NCBI GenBank assembly: GCA_021464415.1
Contig: CM038469.1
Span: 10,146,501 to 10,210,500 of the forward strand
DNA: 64,000 bases
Direction of reading: 5' to 3'
Source: Lonicera japonica
Lineage: Eukaryota; Streptophyta; Magnoliopsida; Dipsacales; Caprifoliaceae
The notes beneath the pieces were generated by a model, which did no database searches, was not told where the DNA came from, and saw only the letters and a program-made list of their open reading frames with translations. Position numbers and translations under genes: made by a program. Positions 46,105 to 57,959 of this stretch are shown piece by piece. The stretch's first letter is position 1, and every line of letters starts with the position of its first letter.

Positions 46105-48665
46105 AACATAGAGTATTTCTTGCTTGTCATGTCAACTTGGAAAACAATATGCATTATCTTTTAATAAAAGTGATTATATTTCTTCTATGCCATTTGATCT
46201 GATTCATTATGATGTATGGGGACCTTCTCCTCATAATACTATGAGGGGTCTAAATATTTTGTTGTTTTCATCAATGACCATACTCGTTTTACTTGGATAT
46301 TGATGAAATTTTTGGGGATCGTATTGCCTAGTTTGATTTTAGGGTTTTTATTAAAAACAATTTAAGATTTGATAAGCGAAATTAAAATCGTAGGTCTAAT
46401 CAATTTTACTGTCGAAACATGTGTTGTGTTGTCTAACAATTATATCAAGCAATCACACAAAAATCAATCACATAACACCAAGAATTTACGAAGTATCCCT
46501 ACTTACGTATGACTAATTCTTGGGACTAACAAACAATGCTTCACTATGATTAAAACGGAATTACATGTTCGATGACTTACAAAAATTGATTCTCCACAAT
46601 TTACGCAACAGCCCCGTCAATCCCTTGAACGTAGAATCCAACCGCACTGGCTTGGTATAGCACTTCCCACTTTTTCTGCTTACCCGTCGCCTCCTTCCAA
46701 GCATTTGATCACAATCCTTCAACTCCGTCTATGATATTCCTTATTGCACGTTAGCCAATTTGTTCACCCCGTTTCCAATAGCAACCGAAGACACTCCCAC
46801 AGAATCGTGAATATTTGGAACCCTAGTTCTTAAAATTGAAGAACAATAAGATCTCCTATGGCATGTAAACAAAACATAGGTGGTGTTTTAAAACTCTAAA
46901 AAATTGATTCTAGCGTTTGAATATTTTCTCTCTAAAAAACTCTCTAGAATCATATATTTTTTACCAAAACCAGTGGTTATATTTATAGGAAAAATATATA
47001 ACCAAAGCCCATTTTAGAATAGGTTAAAAGTATTAAAAAAAAAAGAATTTTTGCAATAAAAATTCGTGTGCATGAAATTGTATGCTGGACCGATACACCT
47101 CGAAAAATTTGGACCGATACACCTCGAAAAACTTGGACCGGTCCAAAATCTCATATTTCAATTCCTTGCATAGTGAAAAGCTCTTTAGAATCATATATTT
47201 TTCACCCAAATCAATAGTTATATTTTTAGGAAAAATATAGAGTCAAAGTTCATTTTAGAATAGGTTAAAAATATTAAAAAATAAATTTGTGCGATAAAAA
47301 TTCGAGTCCAAAAAATTGCACGCCGGACCGGTACACCTGGAAAAACTTGGACCGATCCAAAATCTCAAATTTCAATTCCTTGCATAGTTTTCTGCTAGAC
47401 CGATACACATTAACATTAGGTGTACCGGTCTACCTTTAATTCATGTACTGCCACCTTTATTCATTAGTCCACGCGTGGCATTGGTCAGACATGGGCTTGG
47501 CCCATTAAAGCAAGGCTAGCACATGATTTAAAGATGGGCACGTGGGTTTAAAATACAAATTGGAATTTTGACTTTTCAACATTCCTTTTTCATTTATTTA
47601 TTTAATCAAAAATCTTTTTATTATATGTTTTTGTTTTTATTTTATTCTACCGAATTAAATTCGTTTGAACATTAATTTAACTCAAATTTTAGAGGCAACT
47701 TTATGGGACATGTTAAATATGAAAAAAATATGTTTCCTCAATAATTTGTGTCGACTAGCCTTTTTGAATTTCTGTAGAACTCGGTAAAAATATTTAAAAA
47801 TAGATTTGACTCAAAAGACTTTTAAATTTCAATTTTATGCTCAACCACCGCCTATATTTTGAATCAAATCATATTACCAACTTACCTTAGGTCCATAATT
47901 ATGTGCGATGAATTTGGTAAGTTCAGTGAGTTTCCGTTAATTGTCGTGTTTTTAAATCTTCAATTCGACTCAAACAATTACAACGGAAAAAGTGTTCTTG
48001 GCATCCAAATCAAGCCAACTAAAAATATAAACCTAACAGATATATCTCATGAAAAATCGTTTTGAACTACCAGAGATATATTACAACTTTGCTCAGATGA
48101 TTCAAACCCAATTTTCTCCATCCATCAAAATTTTTCATGTTGATAATGCTATAGAATATAAAGAATCTAATTTTCTCAAATTTTTACATTAGCAAGAAAC
48201 TATTTCTCAGTACTCATATCCTGATACATCTCAACAAAATGATCATGCTAAACATAAACATTGTCACATATTAGACATTGTCCGAACCCTTCTCATTTCT
48301 AATGGGTGTCCTAAAGGTTTATGGGGGAAAGCATCTCTTACCGTAGTTTACACCATCAATCGTCATCCTCTTCTTGCCTTCCAAAACCAATCCCCCTATT
48401 GAAGGTTGTATGGCAGTCCACCCAACTATAATATTTTTAAAGTAATTGCGTGCGTCTGTTTTATTCTACTTCAACCTCATGAACACTCCAAACTCGAACA
48501 TCGTTCCCGTCTATGTTGCTTCTTGGGGGTATGGGATAAAACATAAAGGGTTCGTGTATCTCGCAAGGCTATCGATGTTGGGATCCCATTTCAAAAAGGG
48601 TTCGTGTATCTCGCAATGTCATATTTTGGGAACATAAAATGTTCTCATATGTCTCTAAATTCCAG
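46105..48665 (+). pseudogene. Copia integrase in inverted orientation, split by a 1.75-kb insertion
   Basis: Plus strand, opposite to the adjacent RT. 46115-46310 reads CQLGKQYALSF then FDLIHYDVWGPSP, the zinc-finger end and first catalytic region. After ~46310 the frame is interrupted until ~48063, where PEIYYNFAQMIQTQF continues. It goes on with VDNAIEY (second aspartate region), INRHPLLAFQNQSPY and a LLQPHEHSKLEHRSRLCCFLGY block to FWEHKMFS at ~48640. Stops and frameshifts are present. Confidence 0.82.
46312..48063. mobile_element. 1.75-kb insertion in the Copia integrase, probably a solo LTR
   Basis: It separates two integrase parts that are continuous in the family. Internal phrases match the LTR-like DNA at 34.8-36.1 kb (a GTATCC..AC.TACGTA..GACTAATT block). 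It contains a near-duplicate segment: TTTAGGAAAAATATA with AATTGC/TTGTA.GC.GGACCGATACACC occurs near 46985-47130 and again near 47225-47360. No coding region. Exact ends and target duplication could not be fixed. Confidence 0.6.
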
Positions 48666-48684
48666 GTTACCATTAATACATTGC

Positions 48685-48765
48685 AGATACAAATCAATCA
48701 AATAAGGTATACAAATATATGTGAAAGTCAACTATATGTATTATAGCCAATATTCTCATACATCT
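48685..48765 (-). repeat. Second Copia LTR fragment (minus orientation)
   Basis: Matches the start of the LTR at 44475-44562: GATACAAATCAATCAAATA, then ATACAAATATATGTGAAAGTC. Same strand orientation as the left LTR although the integrase beside it is inverted. Confidence 0.7.
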
Positions 48766-48786
48766 TAGGCACTCGATCTTCTTAGT

Positions 48787-49445
48787 GTTGAGAATGGTTA
48801 GCTCAAACCATTGATCTCACATGAAAAAATTGTAGAACTCAACATGGGTATATAAGTAGGGGGTGAATCACCATTTAGTAACTAGGCCTTTTAAGTTAAA
48901 ACCCCACACTTGTGGCCTAAAGGTGTTTAAGTTTGAGACAATATCATTACTATGTGCGCAGACCGGCAGGCCCTATTGATGCCCTGGGCCTGACCCATGT
49001 GCCAATGAGCACAACAATTGGTATCATAAGTCAATGGTGAATCCGCTCACTTGAGGAGCATTACCGATAACTGGACTCGGTGGAGTCAGAAAGAACTCAG
49101 TAGAACCTAAGGTGATGAGTCACTAAAAAAAGCTTCCTAGTAGCTGAACTCGGTGGAGCCTATGGTGGAGTTAGACTCGGAGAAGCCGAGAGTCCCTATG
49201 GCCTACATACACCCGACGTACTATCAAGGTAGTTGTGCAGGTTCCTCGAGTAAGGTGAAATAGGATATACCTCGAGATGTTCATTGACCAAAGGTGGACG
49301 ATATTATGAATATTGTTGAGTGATGACAGTTCAAAGGTGGATCCATGGTGGACTAAGGTATAGGTCCAGGTGGAGCCAAGTGGTCCGGTGTTAGTTCAAG
49401 GTGGAGCCAATATGAACTGTTTTGATTCAAGGTGGAGATTGTTGA
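48787..49445 (+). mobile_element. Small LTR element (TRIM-like), plus orientation, truncated
   Basis: The LTR starts TGTTGAGAATGGTTAGC at 48787 and ends near 49016 (GAGCACAACA). It is followed by a tRNA-iMet primer-binding-site-like TTGGTATCATAAG. About 430 bp of internal DNA with the recurring phrase CAAGGTGGAGCC ends in a purine-rich tract just before a second LTR start (TGTTGAGAATGGTTGGC at 49446), which is cut off after ~37 bp by the gypsy sequence. No coding capacity in this copy. Confidence 0.65.
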
Positions 49446-49456
49446 GAATGGTTGGC

Positions 49457-52400
49457 TCAAACCATTGATCCCACACAGATTCTTTCAACATTTCTTTTCA
49501 TGTGGGGCCAAAAGAAGTGTTCTTGCAATACTCCTAAGGTCTTAGTTATACCAAAGTGCCCCATTAGACTCCCACCATGAGCCTCTTTCACAAGCAACTC
49601 ACGCAATGAACATTTAGGCACACAAAGTTTGTTTTCACGCATTAAGAACCCATCATGCCTAAAGTACTTATCAAACGCCACTTTCTCACATGCATTAAAG
49701 ATATCTCTAAAATCAGCATCATCACAATACAATTCCTTGATGTATTTAAATCCAAGCAATTTAGCATCTAAAGTAGCAATTAAAGCATACTTGCGTGACA
49801 AAGCATCTGCTACAACATTTTCCTTACCCTGCTTGTACTTGATCACATACGGAAAAGTCTCTATGAACTCTACCCATTTGGCATGGCGCTTGTTCAACCT
49901 TTGCTGTCCCTTCAAGTGCTTCAACGATTCATGATCCGTGTGAATCACGAACTCTTTCGGCCAAAGATAGTGTTGCCAAGTATCTAATGCTCTCACCAAT
50001 GCATAGAGCTCCTTGTCATAGGTAGGGTAATTTAGGGTCGCCACGCCTAGTTTCTCACTAAAGTATGCAATTGGCTTCCCTTCCTGCATAAGAACAGCAC
50101 CAATACCATTTCCTGAAGCATCGCATTCAATTTCAAAAGTCTTTGAAAAGTTATGCAAAGATAACAAGAGGGCGTTACTTTGCTTGCTTTTTAGTAATTG
50201 GAATGCCTTCTCTTGTTCCTCTCCCCATTTGAACCCAACATGCTTCTTAATCACTTCAATCAATGGCGCCGCAATCGTGCTAAAATCCCTCACGAATCGC
50301 CGATAAAAACTAGCAAGTCCATGAAAACTTCGCACTTGCCCAACACTTGTAGGACTTTGCCATTCTTGAATAGCCTTCACCTTTTCTTTATCAACTTGAA
50401 TACCTTGTGCACTCACAACAAAACCAAGAAATACAAGCTTATCCGTGTAAAATGTGCACTTTTTCAGGTTAGCATATAACTTCTCCTTTCGCAAGACATC
50501 TAAAACATATTTTAAATGAATTACATGGTCATCTAGATTCTTGCTATAAATTAGGATATCATTAAAATAGACCACAACGAATTTGCTAATGAATGATCTC
50601 AAAACATGGTTCATCAATCTCATGAAAGTGCTAGGTGCATTAGTTAAACCGAAAGGCATAATTAACCATTCATATAAACCATATTTTGTTTTAAAAGCTG
50701 TTTTCCATTCATCTCCTTCTTTCATCCTAATTTGATGGTATCTACTTTTTAAATCAATTTTAGAGAATATACTAGACCCATGCAACTCATCAAGCATATC
50801 ATCTAAACGTGGAATGGGATGACGATACTTTACCGTGATATTATTAATTGCCCGACAGTCCACGCACATCCTCCACGTCCCATCCTTCTTTGGTACTAGC
50901 AATACTGGCATCGCACATTGGCTCATACTCTCTCTCACATACCCTTTCTCTAGTAGCTCCGTCAATTGCCTTTGAAGTTCCTTCGTCTTCTCTGGATTAC
51001 TCCTATAGGCTGGGCGATTTGGAATGGATGCTCCGGGTATGAAATCAATTTGATGCTCTATTCCTCGAATAGATGGTAAACCGCTTGGCGTATCCTCTGG
51101 AAAGACGTCACCAAAATCCTGCAACAATGAGATAATAACACTAGGCAAAGAAGAATTTAGTTCGTTAGTGTTCAAAAGTGCTTCTTTGTACACAAATACA
51201 AGAAGTTGATTACAAAGCATCGCTCTTTTCACTTCACTAGCCCTCGCATAGAAATTCTTTTGCCTCCTCTCAAACTTACTCTTAATAGTCACTGGTTTTT
51301 CCACTCTACTTTCTTTTTTCTCAATTTTTTTTCTTTTTCCCTCACTCTCTTTCTTTCCCTCACCACTCACTCTCTTTTTCTTTTCAGCTCTCCTTTGCTC
51401 TTCCTTATTTTCCAATTTCAACTGATCAGCATAGGCTTGCTGTGGCGGTAGGGGTGCAAGAATGATTGTTCTCTTGTTCATCTCAAACGAATATTTATTG
51501 GTGAAACCGTCGTGTTTAACTCTTCTGTCATATTGCCAAGGTCTCCCCAATAACATATGGCCGGCTTGCATGGGAACCACATCACAAAGCACTTGGTCCT
51601 CGTACTTCCCAATGCTAAAGGACACCATAACCTGCTTGTTCACCCTCACTTAACCGCTATCATTCAACCACTGCAATTTGTAAGGCCTTGGGTGCATAGT
51701 CGTGTGCAATGCTAGCTTCTCCACCATTGTCGTGCTAGCCACATTTGTGCAACTGCCTCCGTCTATCACCAAGCTACACACCTTGCCTAGCACTAGGCAC
51801 CTAGTATGAAAAATATTTTCTTGCTGCTCCTCATCCTTTCTTGCTTGTACACTAAGGGCTCCTTTTCCAACTAACAACTCGCCCTGGATAGCGCTCTCCT
51901 CTTCTTCGATATCCTCCAAAGATGGCATAGCTTCAGCGCCTTCTTCATCCGTTTCATATTCCCCATTATCCAGAAGCATCATTACTCGCTTGTTCGGGCA
52001 TTGAGTAGACACGTGGCCTCTCCCTTGACACTTCCAACATATAATGTCCTGATTTCGAGTAGTAGGAGTATTATTAGTGTTAGGTTTACCTTGGTTTCCA
52101 AGGCTAGCCGTCCCTTGTTTGAGCTCGGGTTTGGGCTTTGATGTGGCCGATTTCTCCTCATTCTTCCAAAGGGGATTTGATTTCCAAGAGGGTGTGGTTG
52201 GACTTTGGTTTTGGCGTAGGCTACCCCTCCTCTTGAGATGCCTCTCTATTTTAATTGCCGTGTGAACCATATCTTCAATCTCGACATACGGCTGTAGTTC
52301 AACCGCATTGGCAATTTTTTGATTTAACCCACTCAAGAACCTCGCTATGGTAGCTTCTCTATTCTCATCAACCTTGGCCCGAATCATGACCACTTCCATT

Positions 52401-53107
52401 TCCTTGTAATACTCATCAACACTACGATTACCCTGCGTAAGCCCTTGCAATTTTTGGTATAATTCCCGATAATAATGATCGGGTACAAATCCCATCTTCA
52501 TTAACCGCTTCATCTCATCCCAAGTTTCGACGGGCCCTTCATCACTACGCCTTCGCTCTGTCATCAAACGATCCCACTAAACAAGTGCATAATCAGAAAA
52601 TTAAATAGCCGCTAATTTCACCTTTTTGGACTCGAAATAATTATGGCAAGCAAACACCAATTCCACTTTCTTGACCCACTCAAGATAGGCCTCGGGGTCA
52701 TTCTTCCCTTAGAATGATGGAATCTTCATTTTGATCACATTCATGTTGTCATCCTCCCGATTAGTTCCTCTACCAAAACGTCTACCATTCCGTCGGTTTG
52801 TGATTACCGAATCGACATCGCTATCCCCATCGTTAGAGCCATCTCGATAATAATTATCAAAATCAGCCTTCCTTTCCCTAGGCTGCGGTCTGCCACTTCT
52901 TTGAGCACTATGTGATTTGATGGATTGCTCAAGCTGAGTGCTCTCAACTCTATCTACCTTCACCTGCATTCCCCTCAATTCCTCACTCATCTCATCCACC
53001 TGCTCTCTAAAGCTACCTAACTCCTCTCTCATCATCTTTTGTAAGGTACTTGCCATGGCTTCTTGAAATAACTTAGGATCAAAGTTAGACATATTGCTGC
53101 AAAACAA
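49457..53107 (-). pseudogene. Ty3/gypsy gag-pol polyprotein, broken and 3'-truncated
   Basis: One minus-strand frame of 1217 codons with four stops (52709, ~52599, ~52575 and 51650). Order: gag with coiled coil (53107-52000); CCHC zinc knuckle CWKCQGRGHVSTQC (~52025); aspartic protease with IDGGSCTNV (~51745, DG in place of the usual DSG/DTG); RT with [13 protein letters not shown] and MPFGLTNAP; RNase H with [13 protein letters not shown] and [10 protein letters not shown]; and the start of the integrase zinc domain (HFGITKT). The RT catalytic box reads YFNDI, with Asn for the first Asp. Integrase is missing beyond ~49483, where small-LTR sequence begins. Its gag-pol would have copied and integrated the element; it cannot now. 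Confidence 0.92.
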
Positions 53108-54650
53108 AGGTTAGCACAATATAAAGAAATAAAGTTTCCTTACTGCACTCCCTTACATGTTTCACTCAGAATAATATCACTCTGATTTTACCGCTCGTGT
53201 TTAACTCTCAAAAATAATGATATACCTCTCAATTTTCACCTTCTGGAACTTTCAAACGAATCGAAAAACAAGAACCTTCGTCTTGGTTCCCAAACAAACC
53301 AATCACAACCCAGAAAGATCAATTGTATGCTAGGACAAGTATGTTTTCACCAAGAACTCAATAAATAGGAATCCCAATGAATTATGGACACGATGCGAAG
53401 CGAGAAAATCGAGAAAAATGAGCAAAATTTTAGTCTCGTGGAAACAGGATTTTTGGAATCCTTGGACCCTATAGAACCCAAATCCAAAAAGAAATAATTG
53501 CGAATTTCAGAAATTGTATGCTAGGACAAGTATTTTTTTTTTAATTCTGGGTCTCTCGACTTCTACTTTAATCTGGTGTAGTCAAAATTTCCAGAATTCA
53601 AAATTCCAGCAGAAAAATATTCACAATCTAAAATCAACAATTTAAGGAATTCGCAATCAAAACTAGATCCGTTTATACGCAGCAATCAGAATTAATCAAC
53701 CCCTAACAATCGAAACTCAACAACTAGGGCTTATATGGAAATTATCGAAGTTTCTACTAACCTTAATAATCGTAATATTAACAATCAAGAGCAGATTCGA
53801 AACGCATTTAGTAAGAATAGATTCGCAGCTAGGGTTCAATTCGCAATAAACAGATTCGACAATTTCTTGGCAAGAACAGATACGAAGATTAATTATCAAT
53901 CATCAACAGCTTCGAAAATTACTCAGCAGAACAGATTCGATAATTATATAGCAAAGCAGAATCGATTTTTTTTTTCTCAATCAAAAATAACAACCGTAGT
54001 TTTAAGAAGTTACGAATTAAAGCAGCTTACGAATTTAACAAAACAGAAGCAAAAGAAAGATAAAACCTGGATAGAAAATTCCCTCTGATACCAACTAATA
54101 TGAACCACGATCGTATTTCTACCCAATAAGATGAATCCGCAACCCTTGACACTGAAAAACGCAAGAACCTTGGAACCACGCGAAGTTAATGGAGGTGGAA
54201 CCTCAACCCAATCCCGAAAACGGGAAAGAACCTTGGTATAGTCGAAGACAAACAACCAATCGATGGGTTAATTGATTACTAAGTCGAAGAATAACAAGAA
54301 CCCTAATTCTAGCTGTTCGAGACGTTCTTAGAACGCAAGAGGTGAAAACACTCGAAATTTAATTAATCAAAGCCACCTAAAACAATAGCGTTGGCTCCTT
54401 TAAATAGGAGTAATTAAACCTACTAGGTCTAGGAAAATAAACAAAAACGAAATTAATGGGTTTCCCACATAACTTGGGCCCCAAGCAAAATTAAACATAA
54501 ATTAAACTTAAAATAAACAAAGTCTAGCCCAGCCCATTTATCTAATACATGATTTTAATCTCTTGGGCTGTTATTTTAATAGCCTTCAACTGGGCCTTTA
54601 AGTAATGTTTTCCATTCTTGAACCCGATCCCCTTCAATGCTCCTCTATGC
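53108..54650 (-). repeat. Gypsy 5' leader, primer-binding site and LTR region
   Basis: On the minus strand TGGTATCAGAGG at 54086-54097 is a classic initiator-methionine-tRNA primer-binding site. DNA to its right (54098-~54600) should be the 5' LTR: it has a TTTAAAGGAGCC region near 54395 and the usual GTTCTTGTTATTC-type end. 53108-54085 is the leader. The LTR's outer end is not defined. A short plus-strand ORF here (53735-54088) has no family resemblance. Confidence 0.68.
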
Positions 54651-55015
54651 TTTAGCTTTGCTCATCATCTCTTGGACCATGGTCATAAGTGCCTCCTTGA
54701 TCTTCTTGGCTCTAGCTCGAGTGACTGGACCACTTGGAACCCGGATGGGATCGGCATAGCCTTCACTCCATGATCCAGCATCAGTGCTATCTTTGGGCTC
54801 ATCACTGTATAACCACTTTGACAGTACACTGGGTGTATGTAGGCTGTATCGACTCCACCTCCGACTTCTTCGAGTCTTACGCACCACATGCTCCACCAAG
54901 TCCATTTACCAAGACGTTTTTTGTAGTGACTTATCACTGTAGGCTCTACCGAGTTCTTTCTGACTCCACTGAGTCCAGCTACTGGTATTGATTCATAAGT
55001 TTGTGGATTCACCAT
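54645..55015 (-). pseudogene. Retroelement coding fragment, minus strand
   Basis: The frame from 55015 begins MVNPQTYESIPVAGLSG. A second frame ends with PSGPVTRARAKKIKEAL before TAG at 54645; that motif is common near one end of plant gypsy polyproteins. The two frames overlap with a shift. It lies between the primer-binding site of the inverted small LTR element and the gypsy LTR. Function unclear. Confidence 0.45.
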
Positions 55016-55029
55016 CGACCTTTGATACC

Positions 55030-55262
55030 GATTGTTGTGCCCATCGACACATGGGTCAAGCCTAGGGCACTAACCGGGCCCGCCAGTCTATATACATTGT
55101 AATGATACTGTCTTCAACTTAAATTCCTTTGGGCCACTGGTGTGGGGTTTTATCCCAAAAGGCCTTGTTACTATGTGGTGACACTCCCGCTACTTATACA
55201 CTCATGTTGAGTTCTACAATTTTTCCATGTGGGAGCAATGGTTTAAGCTAACCATTCTTAAC
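55030..55262 (-). repeat. LTR of a small LTR element, inverted relative to the one at 48.79 kb
   Basis: Reverse-complemented it starts TGTTAAGAATGGTTAGC and ends near GGGCACAACA, followed by TCGGTATCAAAGG as a primer-binding site. It matches 48787-49030 along its length, and similarity continues ~300 bp into the internal part (TAGCTGGACTCAGTGGAGTC, then CCTACATACACCC). Confidence 0.75.
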
Positions 55263-55640
55263 ACTTACAACTGCAATGAAACTATATATCCTTTCTTGGA
55301 TGGTCGGTCTTCTTTCGTGTGCTATTAAACCATATATCCTTTAATAATGATAGTCCGGTCCCTCAGCTTTTTGCTTGTTTTTCTCTTAAGTTAGATCAAA
55401 TGTAGTTAGGACATTCAGTTTGGTCTAGTGTCACTTTATCCTTCCTAATAATGAATTAGAGCTTTAGTTATTTAGGAGATTCAACCTTTATTAAATTATT
55501 TGTGACCTTAATTTGTTATGAATTCAGATAATGCCTAACCTATTCTTGTGCTTGGTTTATTTCTGCAAGTCTTTCATTATGTTTATTCTTCACATACGAG
55601 TATAAAGTCTCGCATGAGGAAAGACATATTATCATGATAT

Positions 55641-57950
55641 GTAATACCCCGTTCGTCCATCTCACCATACTTCCATTCGTTCGTTCACTCATTTCACTTC
55701 AAGTGGTGAAATCTCGAATTTAGGAGTTTCGTAGCGTTCTAGCACCTTGCATCACTCATATTAGCTTACTTACACTCGTGTGAGTGATCGTTACGTTATT
55801 CGTGTGACTCGAGTCAAAATCGAGTTAGTAATCGTGTGTTTTGACTTTTAGCTATTCGTTAATTTTTGGCAAGCTTTGAGAGGCCATAACTTCTTTATTT
55901 GATGTCCAAATGACTCTCCGTTTGGGCTATGTCTTCATTTCTTTCCCTTTACAACTTTTGTATATTAGCCGAGTCCAAATTCTAGCATCTTCGATGTCAA
56001 TGCAGCTGCCAAAGTCATTAGTGGACTATTTACCAGAACAGTCAATTATTTACTAAAATAATTGACTATTTTAGTGTCCTAGATTTGGCTGTGGGCTCTG
56101 ATAGCACAAAAGTCGACTATTTGGCCTAGCAATCGACTATTTGGTCCCAGATAGTCGACTATCTTACACAACCGTCGACTATCGCGGAACAGAGCATCAT
56201 ATTTTTATTCATTTCTTCCTATTTCTTTTTCATTTTCACACACCCTCACCAGAGCTTCTAGAGAGAGGAAGGAGTGGCGATTTTTGGGGATTTAAGGGAG
56301 ATTCCAACACCATGAGCCTAGTTTGAGATTAAACCATTATCCCCACCTTCTTACCCTACTATTCATCATCTTCTTCATTCTTTTTCCTCCATGGACGGTT
56401 GGGCTCAAGTTAGGGCTTCACAATACGTCTTCTACGCATCACTACCTCGCGGATTCGGCATGTCTAGGGTGGGGACACTAGTACTAAAACTTATTTTCAA
56501 ATGTTTGATTAATGTATTAGATATTTAAACTTCAAATTGGGGATTTTTCATCTAAACCTTAGGTTGATGCATTTCATGGAGTTTGGGTGAGATTAGTCTT
56601 TAATTGATGATGGATATTAATAGAATGTTACTTCTATTGCATGATTAGAGCATTAAATACATGTTTTCGCATATATATCACATGATTCATCAAGAACCCA
56701 TCTTATAATCATACGTTAAACCTATAAATTGGGGGGGGGGTTTGGGTTTTGTGCACATAAAGTGATCGATTAAGGACTATAAATGATAAATATACGTAGA
56801 TATATTGTTAGTTGAGGATATTGAGTATTTTCCTTGAGATTTTCTCCGAAAACCCTTAGAAGGGAACTGTATGTGATAACTTTCGAGTCTAGAACTTTAT
56901 GTAGAAGATAGTAAATATTGGTGATGATAATACAACCTTAGTACACCCTAAAAATGTCACTACCTTGGTTTGGTAGGTTATAGATAATCGCGGTTCTCAG
57001 TACATGTAGTTGAATTTGCCATGGAGATACCAGATGAGCTAGAATCACAATAACCAATGCCTAGTTTGATAAAATGATGTGAGAACTTTACTAAAACACT
57101 TAAGGCCCTAGATTGATTCACATGAAACCTAATGCGGTATACAGCACTAATAATGAACTAGTTGGCCTTATAATGTGAATAACCACGTGACGATAAACAT
57201 ATGGATTATAAGTGTGATGACGATGCTTGCGATGATAAATGAGTAGTGGGAGATTTTATGTTGTGTATATATGTTGATTAGGCATATGTGTGATGTATGC
57301 TTGATGATGATGATATTAATTGTGAAAAATGAATAAATGTGATGTTTGTTACTGCGATTACATATATGGGCTAGATATGATTGACCGAGCATTGAATAGC
57401 TCCCGATTACTTGAAGAGGGGCCGCCTAATTGTCGCATTTGGGTGAAATTCCTTAAACCATGTACGGGAAAAGCTGAAGGTAACTCCACCCATGGTTGAA
57501 AGCTCATAAAGGAGAGCCCACTTTGTGTATCATACCTTCCCGTTGGACTATGTGTTCTGGGCTATAGAGTTTCCCGGGCTATCAGAGTAGGTCTTGTGTG
57601 CCACTACTTATCCAATGTTGAGTTTCTCGGAAAGTAGTTGGACTACTAATGGACATCACCTTGCCAGGGTGTCTCCTGGTGTAATTCTTCTCTGGCATCG
57701 TTGGAGGCTTGTATGGATGTTCTCCTCGTTAATTATTCGGAGTGTTGTCCCCGGGAAAGTGACCGTCACGTGGGTTATCTTCGAATGACTTTCTTGGAGA
57801 ACCAAGTCCCTGAACCACCACCCTACCTGGAGGAGACATGGAAAAGAACCTTGGATCCTTCGGGACTTGCTGAATTTGTTGTTCTGGGCCTGGTCAGATC
57901 GCAGGGTGAAATCGAGGCATTATAAAAAAAATACAATACGGATCGATGTG
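55641..57950 (+). repeat. Gypsy LTR-type sequence, copy 1
   Basis: Begins TGTAATACCCCGTTCG, the usual start of Tekay/Del-type LTRs (TGTAACACCCC). It aligns with 62239-64000 over at least 1.6 kb, with shared phrases GGTGAAATCT and TTCTAGCACCTTG.AT.A, and later AATAATGAACTA.TTGGCCTTAT. A poly-G run lies at ~56731-56740. The 3' end is not defined. Divergence from copy 2 is large, so these are not a recent LTR pair. Confidence 0.65.
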
Positions 57951-57959
57951 TTGTGGAAC

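Noticed and set aside
50198..51451. Several plus-strand ORFs (93, 64 and 81 aa).
   Set aside because: Antisense shadows of the gypsy polyprotein.
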